Program-made: the position numbers and the translations under genes
Shown: positions 53,801 to 63,434 of the stretch, piece by piece
Position numbering within the stretch: position 1 is the first letter of the stretch
How the letters are laid out: every line of letters begins with the position of its first letter
The notes under the pieces: model-generated
Told to the model about the DNA's origin: nothing
The model's input: the letters and a program-made list of their open reading frames with translations, nothing else
Database searches by the model: none
Source: Mesostigma viride
Lineage: Eukaryota; Streptophyta; Mesostigmatophyceae; Mesostigmatales; Mesostigmataceae
Direction: 5' to 3'
Length of the DNA stretch: 64,000 nucleotides
Assembly: GCA_009746045.1 (NCBI GenBank)
Contig: RPFO01000103.1
Location: 844,143 to 908,142, forward strand

Positions 53801-56800
53801 CAGGGGGGGTTCTCCAGGAACTTGATGTGGGCGAATTGCACGGCCGCCTCTTTCAAATTCTTGGCGACTTCCATTATTTTTATCAGGTTGCTGGGAGGGG
53901 CCTCACAGGACATGATCGGCGCTTGGATCAGGCTGTCGAAGTACTGGAAACTCGCAAGTTCCCGATGCGCGGTGAAAATGGACAGTTCGTGCGCCTTGTC
54001 TTTAGGGCGCGCGTCAAGGAAGTCTTGCCGAGCCGCGATATCCTGTGCGATCGCCGGCTTGCCGTCGACAACGGGCTTCAAAGGGTCCTCACACCAGAAC
54101 AGCCAGCGCTGCATGAAGTTCTTCTGGTCCGGCCCCCACTTGTCGGTCTCTTCAGCCCCCCTGCCTTGTCGCCGGCGCCGTCCCCTTCGGCCTTGGCTTG
54201 CTCTCCTTTCTGCCAAAAGGGCTTCACAATCGCCCAGATCTTGCCGTACAGAGGAGTTGGGAGAGACACGCCCTTCCCTCTCTTGACGGGTCCATATGCC
54301 TGGTAGGCCCGGTGCACATCCCCCAGCGCTGAGCCCCACGTTGCCTTGGCTTGGGCTGTGTCCTCCGCGTTCATGGCGTTCCCGAGCTGCCTGACAATGC
54401 CGATCATCTCGCCGACTCGTTCGGAAACCTGCATCGCCGTATGGCAAAAACGCGCAGAGACACATCGACAGTCCTCCCAAATAAGCACAACTCAACTGAG
54501 AACAATAAAGCGACTCACAGAAACGCCGGCGGTCGCATCTTGACCAAAATATGGTGGAACATGAAAACCCCTTATAGAAACGCCGGCGGTCGCATCTTGA
54601 CCGAACTAATGGCATACTGAAATTAACACAAGAAAACCACTTATAGAAACGCCGGCGGTCGCAACCTGGCTTACCTTCTGTTCACGGATCTGCCACCAGG
54701 TCGGCAGGATGGTCTCACCCTTGAGCATCTGCACGTCCACCCCCCCGAAATTCGTCCAATCAGTTGCCCACTCCTCCAGCTTCGCCGCGGCCACGGTCTT
54801 CGTGACCTCCTGCTCCTTCCCTCCCCGCGCAACGACCCTGAGCTTTTCCGCCTTCATGAAACCATTCAGCATTGCCTTGTACCACACAGATCTTTGGTCC
54901 ACGGTCATATTTGGGGTGACCAGTTCGAATTTCACCGATTTGATGAGTGTGGTAAAGTGGTTCCCGTCCAGCACGAGAAAGCCGCAAATGGCTGGCGGCA
55001 ACGGTGGCTTTCTCTCGAGTGGAGCCATCTCCCAGGCGGACTTGCACAAACTGTCCAAAAGCGCGGCCTTTCTCACGTCCACGGGCTTAAGATCGTCCAG
55101 AATATCGGCCGGTCCTGTCAGAACCGCGGTGGAAGCAGCTTCGGCCATCTCCTTGGCCGAGCTCGTTCGCAGGTAGATATCAATCTCTTTGTCAGTCATT
55201 GCGCGAGCGTAGCCAGCCTTCATTGTCCGTGCCCCCCCCATCTCCCCGAAGAGTTGCGCGAGCTGACGCTGGGTACCTTCCTTTTTCGTCCATTCATGAA
55301 AACTGTTCGGGCACCGGTCAGCCAAAAACTGGAACGAGTACCGCCACACAGGAATCACCAGCTTGTCGTGGCCGTAGTCGGACTCCGAGTTTGCAAAAAT
55401 GGTGGCGTTCTGCTCGGCTCTAGACAGATGCAAGTCTCGTGCGAGGAGCTTCTGAGGCCCAACGAACAGGTTCCTTGTCCACACCCGATTTCGATGCACC
55501 AAGGCCTTGGACATGTCATCGAGGTCCCGAGGCTGAACGGCAAGCTGCTTCCGCAACCGTTTGCCCTTCGCGATCTCATCGTTCACATCCAGAATGTCAT
55601 CATCATCCTGCGACACCGGGGCCTTCTCCCATTTCTCAAGCAGAGACACGGGAGCATCCGCAACCTCCACCTCCTTTCCTTTCCCCTTTCCCTTCAGCGC
55701 CTTCCCCTTGTGGGTCGCAAGTGCTTCGGAGAGTCCCTTCTGGAATTCGTCGACGGCAGCAGTCCACGTACTCGCTACTTCCACATCCGAGCTGCGCGCG
55801 TGCTGGTCGAGGCTGATTGAGTACAGGATGGCCGCGTGGGTCGCCCTCTCGGCCTGCACGTACTGCAGTGATGCGAAACAATCAGGAAAGCATAACCAAA
55901 AGGAAAAAGTAAATGTCACACTTGAGAAACGCCGGCCGTCGCAACCTACATGAAACCTGAACCTCAACATCAAAGCCCCCCTCACAACAGAGGTACACTT
56001 GGCTCATTTCCCTCAACCGTGATGCGAAAAAATCAGGAAAACATAGTCAAAAGGAAGTGTCACACTTAAGAAACGCCGGCCGTCGCAACCTACATGAAAC
56101 CTGGATCTCAAGAAGCCCCCTCACAACAGAGGTACACTTACCTCATTCCCCTTAACAATGATAGGAAAAAATCAGGAAAGCATAACCAAAAGGAATAAAG
56201 TAAATGTCACACTTGAGAAACGCCGGCCGTCGCAACCTACATGAAACGTGGACCTCAAGAACAAAGACCCCCTCACAACAGAGGTAGACTTACCTCATTC
56301 CCCTCAACCGCTGCTGCTTCAGCCGCTTTCTTCGACCCCTTCGCGGTCTTCGGAGACTTGTCCCGGCGGGCATCGTGTTCCTTCAACATCTTGATCAGAG
56401 TCTTGGCGTCCGCCATCGTCACCGTCAACAGTTTACACTTCCTCTCCTTCGCTTTGCCCTCGAACAGGTTCTCCTGCATCCACTTTATCAAGGCCTTGGC
56501 GCTCGGGATCTCCTCAGGCTGTGTGGCGCCATCGGGCGCGCACGCATTCTTCACGATCAACTCAGCGACTTGATGGAGAGTCATCATCTGGTTCCGTACC
56601 TCAGGTGGGGCTGTTTCCGTTCTCACCTCGGCCACAACCCGCTTTGCCAACGTCCTCAGTTTATAAGCATCCGCTTGCTCCTTAAAGCGTGTCATTTTCG
56701 CAGTATCGCCGTCGCTTCCACCCACGCCCTCTGACACAGGCTCACCGACAGCGATAGCCCCCTCTCCCTGGAGATTTGCCCCACCCTGACGACCGGCTTC

Positions 56801-57350
56801 CTGCAAGAACATTATCAACGGAAGATCAAATAATGTAAGAAAAGTGTAAAGAAACGCCGGCCGTCGTAACTCTGTCCATTGAGGACGAACCTAAACTTTC
56901 GATTTAAGTCAACGGTAACTTACCCTTCCCCCCTCTGCAGTGGAACCACCGTAAGATCCACTTCCCCTCCTCTCACCGCCCTCCTGCTGCTCGAACGGAC
57001 TTCCCTGTAAAAATAGCAAACGCGATTGTCCATTCACAAGAAAAAAATTACTACAAAAATAAACAAGGATATACGCACGCAAACCATTTCATTACAAGTA
57101 AACTGCGGAGAGGAATCTGACGCACTCATGTACCTGGGTGCTTCCCGCCATTGAGCGGGCTTCTCTTGCACCCACATCCTCTTGCCGGCCCTGCGAACAT
57201 TTCAACGGAAAGTAAAAATCCGCTTAGTTGTCGGAAATGACATGTCTGGCGAATATTGCAAAAAAATGCTTATTGTATTTCACGACATCAATTAAATGGG
57301 CAGAGACTTACGAAGATCGGCCCGCCACCTTCCAAATTGCCCGGCGTCAT
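50885..57350 (-). CDS. Large multi-exon gene of unknown function, with frame breaks
   Basis: Minus-strand exon chain: 57350-57312 (MTPGNLEGGGPIF), 57190-57134, 57004-56924, 56800-56294, 55862-54675, 54428-51754, 51612-50885 (stop). All junctions agree in phase. The product is largely soluble, charged and low-complexity, with a Glu/Asp tract (52,800-52,930) and an in-frame 24-residue repeat (52,240-52,550). The end is rich in Trp (WVEDMWLNWQHKYPKKEDFL). I do not recognise a family. Within exon 54428-51754 the frame breaks near 54,168 (G6 run), at 53,800-53,810 (C7 run then TGATGG) and near 52,760-52,800 ((GGA)n). A one-base addition at each of the first two sites restores the reading. The upstream open frame 57,985-57,347 overlaps the start by ATGA and may be the true N-terminus. 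Confidence 0.6.
52240..52560 (-). repeat. 72-bp coding minisatellite containing an inverted copy of the cluster motif
   Basis: Four to five 72-bp units (sense: GAAACGCCGGCGGGCGTATC plus GTGATGAGGAGGGGGATCGC, CAGCAGGAAGGAGGC, CGGCCTGTTACTG) coding a 24-residue repeat (ICDEEGDRQQEGGSRPVTGN). The GC core is the reverse complement of the motif found between genes and in introns of the same cluster. Confidence 0.85.
54520..54670 (-). repeat. Three ~55-70 bp intronic units carrying the GTTGCG...GGCGTTTC motif
   Basis: Within the intron between exons 55862-54675 and 54428-51754, three units carry GATGCGACCGCCGGCGTTTC or GTTGCGACCGCCGGCGTTTC in the sense direction, followed by TATAAG and TTTTC. Confidence 0.85.
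55863..56293 (-). repeat. Intron built of three ~146-bp units, each with a copy of the exon edge
   Basis: The intron after exon 56800-56294 holds three tandem units. Each contains the complement of GTTGCGACGGCCGGCGTTTC, GTGTGACATTT and CCTGATTTTTTCGCATCA. The outer two are bounded by copies of the exon edge and donor (plus strand ACTTACCTCATTCCCCTTAA at about 56,138 and ACTTGGCTCATTTCCCTCAA at about 55,998; the real edge is ACTTACCTCATTCCCCTCAA at 56,289). Confidence 0.88.
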
Positions 57351-57985
57351 TCGAAAACATCGAGGTCTTCCCCTCCATCGACCCCCTTCCCCCTTCCCCT
57401 TGGCCGCGGCGGGGGCATATCGCCCGTCGCGACCGGCTTGGAAGTCGCGGGGGGATCCCTTGCGGTTGAGGGCACTGCGGCCGACTCGTGCACACTCTCC
57501 CCCCTCTTTTGGGCTACTGCGGCAGGCGCGGCATGGGAGGGCGCGGCGGCTAGTGTCTCTGGCGCATTCTGAGCCAACCGACGCAACCTTAGCTCCTGCT
57601 GGAGCAGGGTTTCGAAACGAGGCATGAATGTGCGCTTGGAGGTATAAGGCACCTTGGCGACTTCAGGTTTGTCATTAAGGATGTCTTGGTACAGCGCGAA
57701 TTGCTGTTCACGAGTGCCATTCGCGAGTCGCTCAAACCGCTCAATCTGAATCCGCTTAACCGGATCGTCCACCATCTCAAGACCACCGTGGTACTCATCC
57801 TTCCCAGTGACCGCGGCAAAGCTGACACCAGATTCCACCATTGGGGGCGGCGTCCCCTCCCTTGCACGCTTGTGAGGAGGCTGTTGTGAGGAGGCGCCTT
57901 GGGCCTGAACTGCTTGCCCTTCAGACGCTTCCCCCCTAGGGGGAGAGTCGCCGACCACCTGCGATGTAGGGCCGCCCTTTTCCAT
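57347..57985 (-). CDS. Hypothetical protein, 212 aa (possibly the 5' exon of the large gene)
   Basis: Open from ATG at 57,985 to TGA at 57,347. The start codon directly follows a splice-acceptor-like TTTTGTTGTTGCAG. The protein has a Pro/Ala/Gln-rich N-terminus with a KRAREG basic patch, a middle section with regular charged helices (VKRIQIERFERLANGTREQQ ... LLQQELRLRRLAQNAPETLA) and a Pro/Arg/Gly-rich end. No family is recognised. It either ends at 57,347, overlapping the next start by four bases (ATGA), or a missing G in the run near 57,385-57,400 hides a continuous reading into the downstream exons. The second is the simpler view for a eukaryote. Confidence 0.55.
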   Translation of the reverse strand: MEKGGPTSQVVGDSPPRGEASEGQAVQAQGASSQQPPHKRAREGTPPPMVESGVSFAAVTGKDEYHGGLEMVDDPVKRIQIERFERLANGTREQQFALYQDILNDKPEVAKVPYTSKRTFMPRFETLLQQELRLRRLAQNAPETLAAAPSHAAPAAVAQKRGESVHESAAVPSTARDPPATSKPVATGDMPPPRPRGRGKGVDGGEDLDVFE

Positions 57986-58208
57986 CTGCAACAACAAAAC
58001 ACAAAAATTGGAAAAATCATACGAGTCAGCAGGAAGATGCGCCCCACGTCGCAACTCAATACAAAGAATGCATCATTATGTCAAGGTACAAACAACGTTA
58101 TAATTCAGAAAGAACAGAGATTCATAACAAGAGAACGACGCACTAAAAGATGCGACCGCCGTCGCAACTTTCGTCAATTCACTCACTATACAAACAACTC
58201 TATGTCCC

Positions 58209-58943
58209 TCATAAAGAATCATTTGGCAAGGAAATGCAAAAAATTTCGGTTACCAACTCCGTCGACCGATCGGTGGTTCGCGAATGGGAAATCGCTGCTG
58301 ATTTTCGGTCGGGCCCTTCATGGTATTTTCGAAATCTCGAGGCAAGGTTGCGCGGAAGAGGGCCCTCCTTAATCATGCGTGCGATCGGACTGGCCATGGA
58401 AAGGGATACCTGGTTCCTGGACTGCCTTGCAAGGTCAACCATCTTGAAACTTCCCCTAAGAAGGAAATCAGACGTCAGACGGTTGAATATGCGTACGTCA
58501 AGATTTGACCAACCCATCATCCATTCAACCACCTTCTCCGCTGCATCATGGAAGACCTGGCTCTCATCCGCCATTCCTCCAGACCCAAACAAACAATCGG
58601 CCGTGTTGTCGTCGTGCCTCCTAAGGCGAATGTTCACGTCCTCTTTGTCATCATCCATTTCCGACAGCCGAATTACAGCCCTTTTGGCTCCGTCCACTCC
58701 ATCCTCAAGAAGGACGTCCATCTGCGCCCCTCCCACACAATTGTTGTCAACGTATTGTTGCAGATGACGGGAAATCATGTCCTTTCCGAAAGCTACGATG
58801 TGTTCCCCACACAGACCCATGTCGGTAATTGACAGCTTTTTACATTTCCTATCCCGGCACTTCTTTTCGGGATCCTTCTCAAAAATCCGGAAAACAGCGT
58901 CCTGATATGGACGTCCCCTTATGTCGACCGTCAGACTGGACAT
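58209..58943 (-). CDS. Unknown protein with a half-MYND-like C-x4-C-x10-C-x2-H finger
   Basis: 244 aa, single exon. Residues 29-48 (CRDRKCKKLSITDMGLCGEH) form a C-x4-C-x10-C-x2-H metal-binding motif, the same spacing as the first half of the MYND finger encoded at 62,270-63,025 and identical to that of the protein at 59,224-60,090. The rest is soluble, with an acidic stretch (SEMDDDKEDVN) and no further motif I recognise. ATG follows a GTTTCGCAG acceptor-like sequence directly. A motif copy (AGTTGCGACGGCGGTCGCAT) lies about 45 bp past the stop. Likely a protein-binding or regulatory role by analogy to MYND; function unknown. Confidence 0.65.
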   Translation of the reverse strand: MSSLTVDIRGRPYQDAVFRIFEKDPEKKCRDRKCKKLSITDMGLCGEHIVAFGKDMISRHLQQYVDNNCVGGAQMDVLLEDGVDGAKRAVIRLSEMDDDKEDVNIRLRRHDDNTADCLFGSGGMADESQVFHDAAEKVVEWMMGWSNLDVRIFNRLTSDFLLRGSFKMVDLARQSRNQVSLSMASPIARMIKEGPLPRNLASRFRKYHEGPDRKSAAISHSRTTDRSTELVTEIFCISLPNDSL

Positions 58944-59223
58944 CTGCGAAACCAGAACATACCGGCCGCGAGTAGTTTATATTATTAAAAAAAACTGGCA
59001 TTTATTAAGTCATTTTCATCTATTTATGCGAGCTAAAATTTGAAGAAAATGCAACAAAGAAACGCCCTGGGGCGCAACTTCCTCAACAACCACTTTCTAC
59101 GTACAAACGAATGGCAATCATATCGACTACGATTGTCACTACATACGAATGTCCAGACAATATAATGTGTATGTAGAGGGGGGGCATTCAAAACCAGAGA
59201 AACGCCGGCGGGCGCAACTCATA

Positions 59224-60090
59224 TCAATATAGACTGTCCCGCGACTCGTTCCACTCTCTGCAGGTTTTGCAACAACCGATCGAGCGAACTCTCGGAACCT
59301 CTTTCGCCGCCATTTCATCGACACGAGCGAACATCTCTTCTTTGGCGGCCACCAACTTTGCCTCCTTGTTGCCGGTGTCAGGATAGATTTCGGACCTCCT
59401 AGTCTTCATCGGGGCCACTCTCTCCAAATACTCTGCACACAGAGAATCCTGCTCCTCCTCCACAATCGCCTTCACGCCGGATACAATCGCTTTGGCTTTT
59501 GTTTCCACGCGAAAATCGAACTCTCGTTGAGTTATCAGCGGAATGTCGGCGAGTGCAAAACACATACGCCGATAAAGTTCGCTTACATCCGTGTCACGCG
59601 AGTCGGCAAAAGGTGTCGTCATCAAAAAGCATCTCAAGCTACTCCAACCATTTTCTTGGGCGCCGGCAACGTAGCCTCCCTTTGCCAAGTCCGCACCTGT
59701 CGCGGAGTCTTTGACTATCCAATCTTCAAGGAAATACTCGTCTCCCCTGGTGAAATCAAAATTTACACCCAAGACCTCTCCGACAGTCATGTCCAGGCGA
59801 AGTCGCAAGGCCCCCCCCGCCAATCCAGGTCCGAGGGCGCCCGCCATTCCAAGTCCGCGACTGAGGGCATTTTCGATGTGACGAGAATGTTCTTCGTGCT
59901 TTCGGCAATACAAGTCAAATCCGAGAGCGGTTTTCTTGCAAGTGGACACATCACACTTGCGCGGCGCCCCTATTGAGCGAGCAACACTCTGAATGACAGT
60001 GGCAACCGCTTGGTGTTGTTGAAGTCGTTGCCAATCCTCCATCAGGAGGTGACTAGACGAATCGGACGAATCTTCCGTCGAACCGGACAT
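59224..60090 (-). CDS. Unknown protein with a half-MYND-like C-x4-C-x10-C-x2-H finger
   Basis: 288 aa from the ATG at 60,090, chosen because it directly follows TTGTCGCAG, the same context as the start of the gene at 58,943 (GCAGATGTCC in both). An in-frame ATG three codons upstream is possible. Residues about 46-65 (CDVSTCKKTALGFDLYCRKH) give C-x4-C-x10-C-x2-H. CxxC-like pairs near the C-terminus (GCCKTC) may bind a second metal. The N-terminus is Ser-rich. The motif GTTGCGCCCGCCGGCGTTTC starts only about 5 bp after the TGA stop. The 1.7-kb TTAA-flanked element lies about 85 bp upstream of the start. Confidence 0.65.
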   Translation of the reverse strand: MSGSTEDSSDSSSHLLMEDWQRLQQHQAVATVIQSVARSIGAPRKCDVSTCKKTALGFDLYCRKHEEHSRHIENALSRGLGMAGALGPGLAGGALRLRLDMTVGEVLGVNFDFTRGDEYFLEDWIVKDSATGADLAKGGYVAGAQENGWSSLRCFLMTTPFADSRDTDVSELYRRMCFALADIPLITQREFDFRVETKAKAIVSGVKAIVEEEQDSLCAEYLERVAPMKTRRSEIYPDTGNKEAKLVAAKEEMFARVDEMAAKEVPRVRSIGCCKTCREWNESRDSLY

Positions 60091-60176
60091 CTGCGACAAG
60101 TTACGATAACATACCGGCCCCGGAAAATAAAATTCAAAAAACGTTTTGAAATTTTTTTATTGTACTTGTTTATTAA

Positions 60177-61890
60177 CTCGTCGTCTGTCCCAACTCAGTC
60201 CTCACAGGAGGACTGAGTTGACAATTTTCAACCGCGTGTAGCGACTAGGTGGGGGGTCCATCCCAAATGTTTTGATGTGGATCTGGGGTGTACTAGATAT
60301 CATTTTGTTGGCAAAAAATACTGCATATGTGAAAACTTGACCCGAACACCTGAAAATTACACGGACGTTGGGCGCCCCTCGCGAATTTGCATTTTTCGGG
60401 ATGAGAACGAGTGGGAAAATTTCAATCAAATCCTGGTGCATGAAGAAAAATATAGGCATGTAAACAACATAGTTCTTGAAGCGTGGCAAAAAACTGGGCT
60501 CCATTTGGCCACTGCAACTGCCTGAAACAATTAAAAAACTCTCAGTCCTCAGGAGAGGAATGGGGCTTTTGCTAACTTTGCTAGCATGTAAGTGCGGTCA
60601 TACTACATCACCGTGGCCACCAACCATCCCAATCAACTCATTTCCCTTCAAGCATTACAGGACAACACACTTGCATCATCATACTTCAGGTATATCATAC
60701 CTTATCATGTAGTGAGAGCCTATGCATGCATGTAGGGAATGGGCTTGGATACCTACCAACAAAAGGGTTATGTTATAAGTGCCAACCACCAATATAATGG
60801 GTAGGTTAAGCATATTTCCATTGTTTCAAACAACAATAGATATGGCTATAACTGTGTTGCTTTGCCATGATGTGGCCAACATAGTTGCTGGCACATGATG
60901 GCAGTGGTTTGTCACCAAGACTTTTCACTCACCCGTAAAAGCTTGAATGCACCCTTGACGCAGCCCGTGGCCACACAATCATGCAGTATGAACGTAGCAA
61001 AAGAATAACTAACATCTATGAAGGTGTTTAAACCTGCACAGCTCCTAAAACCCTGCACAACTACACTGGGTTAAGGCAAATGCCTGCTAACATCATCTGA
61101 AAAGGGGGTTTTAGAGAGGGGCAGGCAACGGTCAAGAAAGAGCATCAAGACTTGAACCTGACAACGCCTCGCAAGCTTAAACTCATGTACGAACATCAAG
61201 GAACGAAGAGGCAACGATTATCCGGCTTTACCTGGCACGGCTGGCGTTACCTTGGCCCAGGCGGTGCCCGCAAAAGTGGCACTTTGCGGCACATAGACCA
61301 TGACGTGACAGAATGGTCGAGATCATCAAATCTATACTGTCACTCAATATATTCTAATACAATTCATGTTAAAATGTAGAAAGAAACCTATCAGCCATTG
61401 AAATTGCGCCGGAAAGCAAGCGCAGTAATCAATTCCGTCGACCTGCCTTATCGCAGTTTTTTCCAGCAAGAACAGTGCCGACACCGGGTAAATCGCATCC
61501 CCGCGAGCTAAAAATTGATTTATATCATCTTTAGGGCATGTTAAATCTATTTACTGAGTTTGGACGGCTAAATCGTCCGCAAACGTAAACTGCATGCATG
61601 GGCGCGAGCCGCCATGGCTAGGTCGTGCATTTCCGGAACTCGCGTTTCACGTGGAAAAGTACCCTTACCACCTGTACTTTGACCGTACATTTAGCCGCTC
61701 ATACCAAATCCAAAAAATCCCAAAAATATGTCCAAGAAAGATCTTTTCACGTAGTATTTGAATCAATTTTGAGAGAAATTTTTTGTCAAACATTCTGACC
61801 GGGGCGAATTTTCTACGAAACCCAAAAACTCGGTCCTCTAGAGAGGACTGAGTTCAACTCAGTCCTCCAGGACCAGGGACAGACGACGAG
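60177..61890. mobile_element. 1.7-kb inverted-repeat DNA element with TTAA target duplication
   Basis: TTAA at 60,173-60,176 and 61,891-61,894 flanks perfect 15-bp terminal inverted repeats (CTCGTCGTCTGTCCC). Subterminal inverted GGAGGACTGAGTTGA blocks follow inside both ends. The left end also has a hairpin (CTCAGTCCTC/GAGGACTGAG), and the right end has two such hairpins. TTAA duplication is the hallmark of piggyBac-type transposition. The interior (for example open frames at 60,277-60,525 and 61,152-61,379) shows no transposase I recognise, so it is probably non-autonomous. Confidence 0.85.
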
Positions 61891-61972
61891 TTAATACGAA
61901 GGTTTAAATTTGGCGCAAAGAAACGCCCCAAGGCGCAACTTGTCGAACAGCAATATGGCGATAAAACATTAT

Positions 61973-62173
61973 CTATTCAATGTGCGATTGATGTGCTGAA
62001 ACCTTCCAGACTTTGACACTGTCCGGTATCACCGGACTCGGACGAGGAGTCGAATCGGAAGCGAGCCAGTAATCCTCGACTATTTTTTTGATGTACAATG
62101 GAAGACTCCTTCCATTATGTCGAAGTGTGTCGGTCCTTTGCCTTTTGGCCAAACTCTCCTTAACCTCCACCAT
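61973..62173 (-). CDS. Small hypothetical protein, 66 aa
   Basis: ATG lies three bases after an acceptor-like TTTTCCTCCTACGCGCAG and 97 bp downstream of the MYND gene's stop. The peptide has ordinary composition (SLAKRQRTDTLRHNGRSLPL ... IVEDYWLASDSTPRPSPVI) with no recognised motif. It could be a separate small gene, or a further exon of an alternatively spliced MYND transcript. A GTTGCGCCTTGGGGCGTTTC motif follows about 35 bp past the stop. Confidence 0.4.
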   Translation of the reverse strand: MVEVKESLAKRQRTDTLRHNGRSLPLYIKKIVEDYWLASDSTPRPSPVIPDSVKVWKVSAHQSHIE

Positions 62174-62269
62174 TTCCTGCGCGTAGGAGGAAAATGATAC
62201 GTTATAACATTAATTTATTAAAAATAACATCATATATAACAAGTTATTACTCTACATTTCAAGTTTTTT

Positions 62270-63025
62270 CTAAGAGGCAGAGCCGTCGTGGAAGTTGAAG
62301 GAGAAGTCGACATCAGACCCCATAGTTTTATCCAGTATCGTCGTCACGTTAACCCCCCACTTCACCCCTGCCAGCACCTCCCTCGCTTGCCTCAGACGTT
62401 CGCATCTATCCTTATGCCTACTCCAGTCCGCACGCTGGCACTCCTCACTGCAATATCTGGCATCCCTACATCCTCTACACCACTTGATATGAGGTCCTGT
62501 TTCGCACCCACACCCCTCCTTGGAGCACTTTCGCGTACTACGCATGCGATCCCCATCCCTCACGATCGGGTCAGAGAGCAAGAAAAAGTTCATGTTGAGG
62601 GGTACTGCCCCTACACATGCATCAGCCCTCACGCGCAGAGAATGCGTAACATTCGGGTAAAATGCGCGCCCGTAGGTGCACCCAAGCTGAGCCCCTTCCT
62701 CTTCCCCCAACTCTATCTTTGGCCCCTTTGTAATGAACGACACCAAAAGGCGGAACTCCGTCCTTGGGTCTATGGGCACTCTTAGATCCATCTGTGGTCT
62801 GAAAAAACCCTCTTGAATACAGAAGTTCATATCAGCTAGCTGGGCGTACATAATTCTCTCCATTTGGCTGAACGAATCAAACGCCAATAAAACGGCCAAG
62901 TGGCGGCCTGTCCTCTCCTGCGCGACTCGAACTTCCTCGAATATGACACGCGACAGGAAGCGAACTTGTTTGAAAACGTTTTGAAGGACGCTTCCGTAGA
63001 CTTCATTCACGATCTCGGACTCCAT
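62270..63025 (-). CDS. MYND zinc-finger protein
   Basis: 251 aa from the ATG at 63,025; an in-frame ATG eight codons upstream is less likely. Residues about 167-208 form a full MYND finger: C-x4-C-x10-C-x2-C-x5-C-x3-C-x7-H-x3-C (CSKEGCGCETGPHIKWCRGC then RDARYCSEECQRADWSRHKD, RC). MYND fingers bind two zinc ions and mediate protein-protein contacts, often in regulators. There is no SET domain, and the N-terminal 160 residues match nothing I know. Being the only recognisable domain in the cluster, it anchors the reading of the related half-fingers at 58.2-60.1 kb. Confidence 0.72.
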   Translation of the reverse strand: MESEIVNEVYGSVLQNVFKQVRFLSRVIFEEVRVAQERTGRHLAVLLAFDSFSQMERIMYAQLADMNFCIQEGFFRPQMDLRVPIDPRTEFRLLVSFITKGPKIELGEEEGAQLGCTYGRAFYPNVTHSLRVRADACVGAVPLNMNFFLLSDPIVRDGDRMRSTRKCSKEGCGCETGPHIKWCRGCRDARYCSEECQRADWSRHKDRCERLRQAREVLAGVKWGVNVTTILDKTMGSDVDFSFNFHDGSAS

Positions 63026-63140
63026 CTTTTTCAGGGAAAAAACGAACAAAAAAATTCATAAACATTAATTTATTATTTTATAATAACAAGTTACTATTCC
63101 TCGGAATAGTTTTTTTTTATCCATTCCACAAACGCGTTTG

Positions 63141-63332
63141 TCACAAACACCTTCCATGCTTTCTCAAGAACTTGTCCCCCTGATGTTTTGAGTATTCAAA
63201 CTCGTCATCCGAAGAAACCAACTCCGGCACATCCTCCGAGAGGGTCTCTAAATTGTCATCGGCTTTCCTTTTGCGCTTGTGGTTTCCGAAGCATTTTTTT
63301 GGTTCTTCTTCTGACATTTGTTCTGCAACCAT
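63141..63332 (-). CDS. Small acidic/basic hypothetical protein (58-63 aa)
   Basis: Open frame with KKCFGNHKRKRKADDNLETL (basic, nuclear-localisation-like) followed by an acidic stretch (SEDVPELVSSDDEFEY). GGTTGCAG lies just before AACAAATG, so MSEEEPKK is a possible start. Spacing to the MYND gene is 115 bp, like other gaps in the cluster. Too short for confidence. Confidence 0.4.
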   Translation of the reverse strand: MVAEQMSEEEPKKCFGNHKRKRKADDNLETLSEDVPELVSSDDEFEYSKHQGDKFLRKHGRCL

Positions 63333-63434
63333 GGAGTCATTTCGAGGGGGTGTGGTTTAACGGGTGCAGATTTAAAGTAATTTGTTTTAGGTGAACGATG
63401 GTAAAACTTCATTAGATATTTTAAACGAACGAGA

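Noticed and set aside
50885-63332. Integrated giant-virus fragment
   Set aside because: No capsid, packaging ATPase, polymerase or other hallmark gene is visible and the genes contain GT-AG introns. MYND fingers occur widely in eukaryotes. The tight same-strand packing kept the idea open but does not support it.
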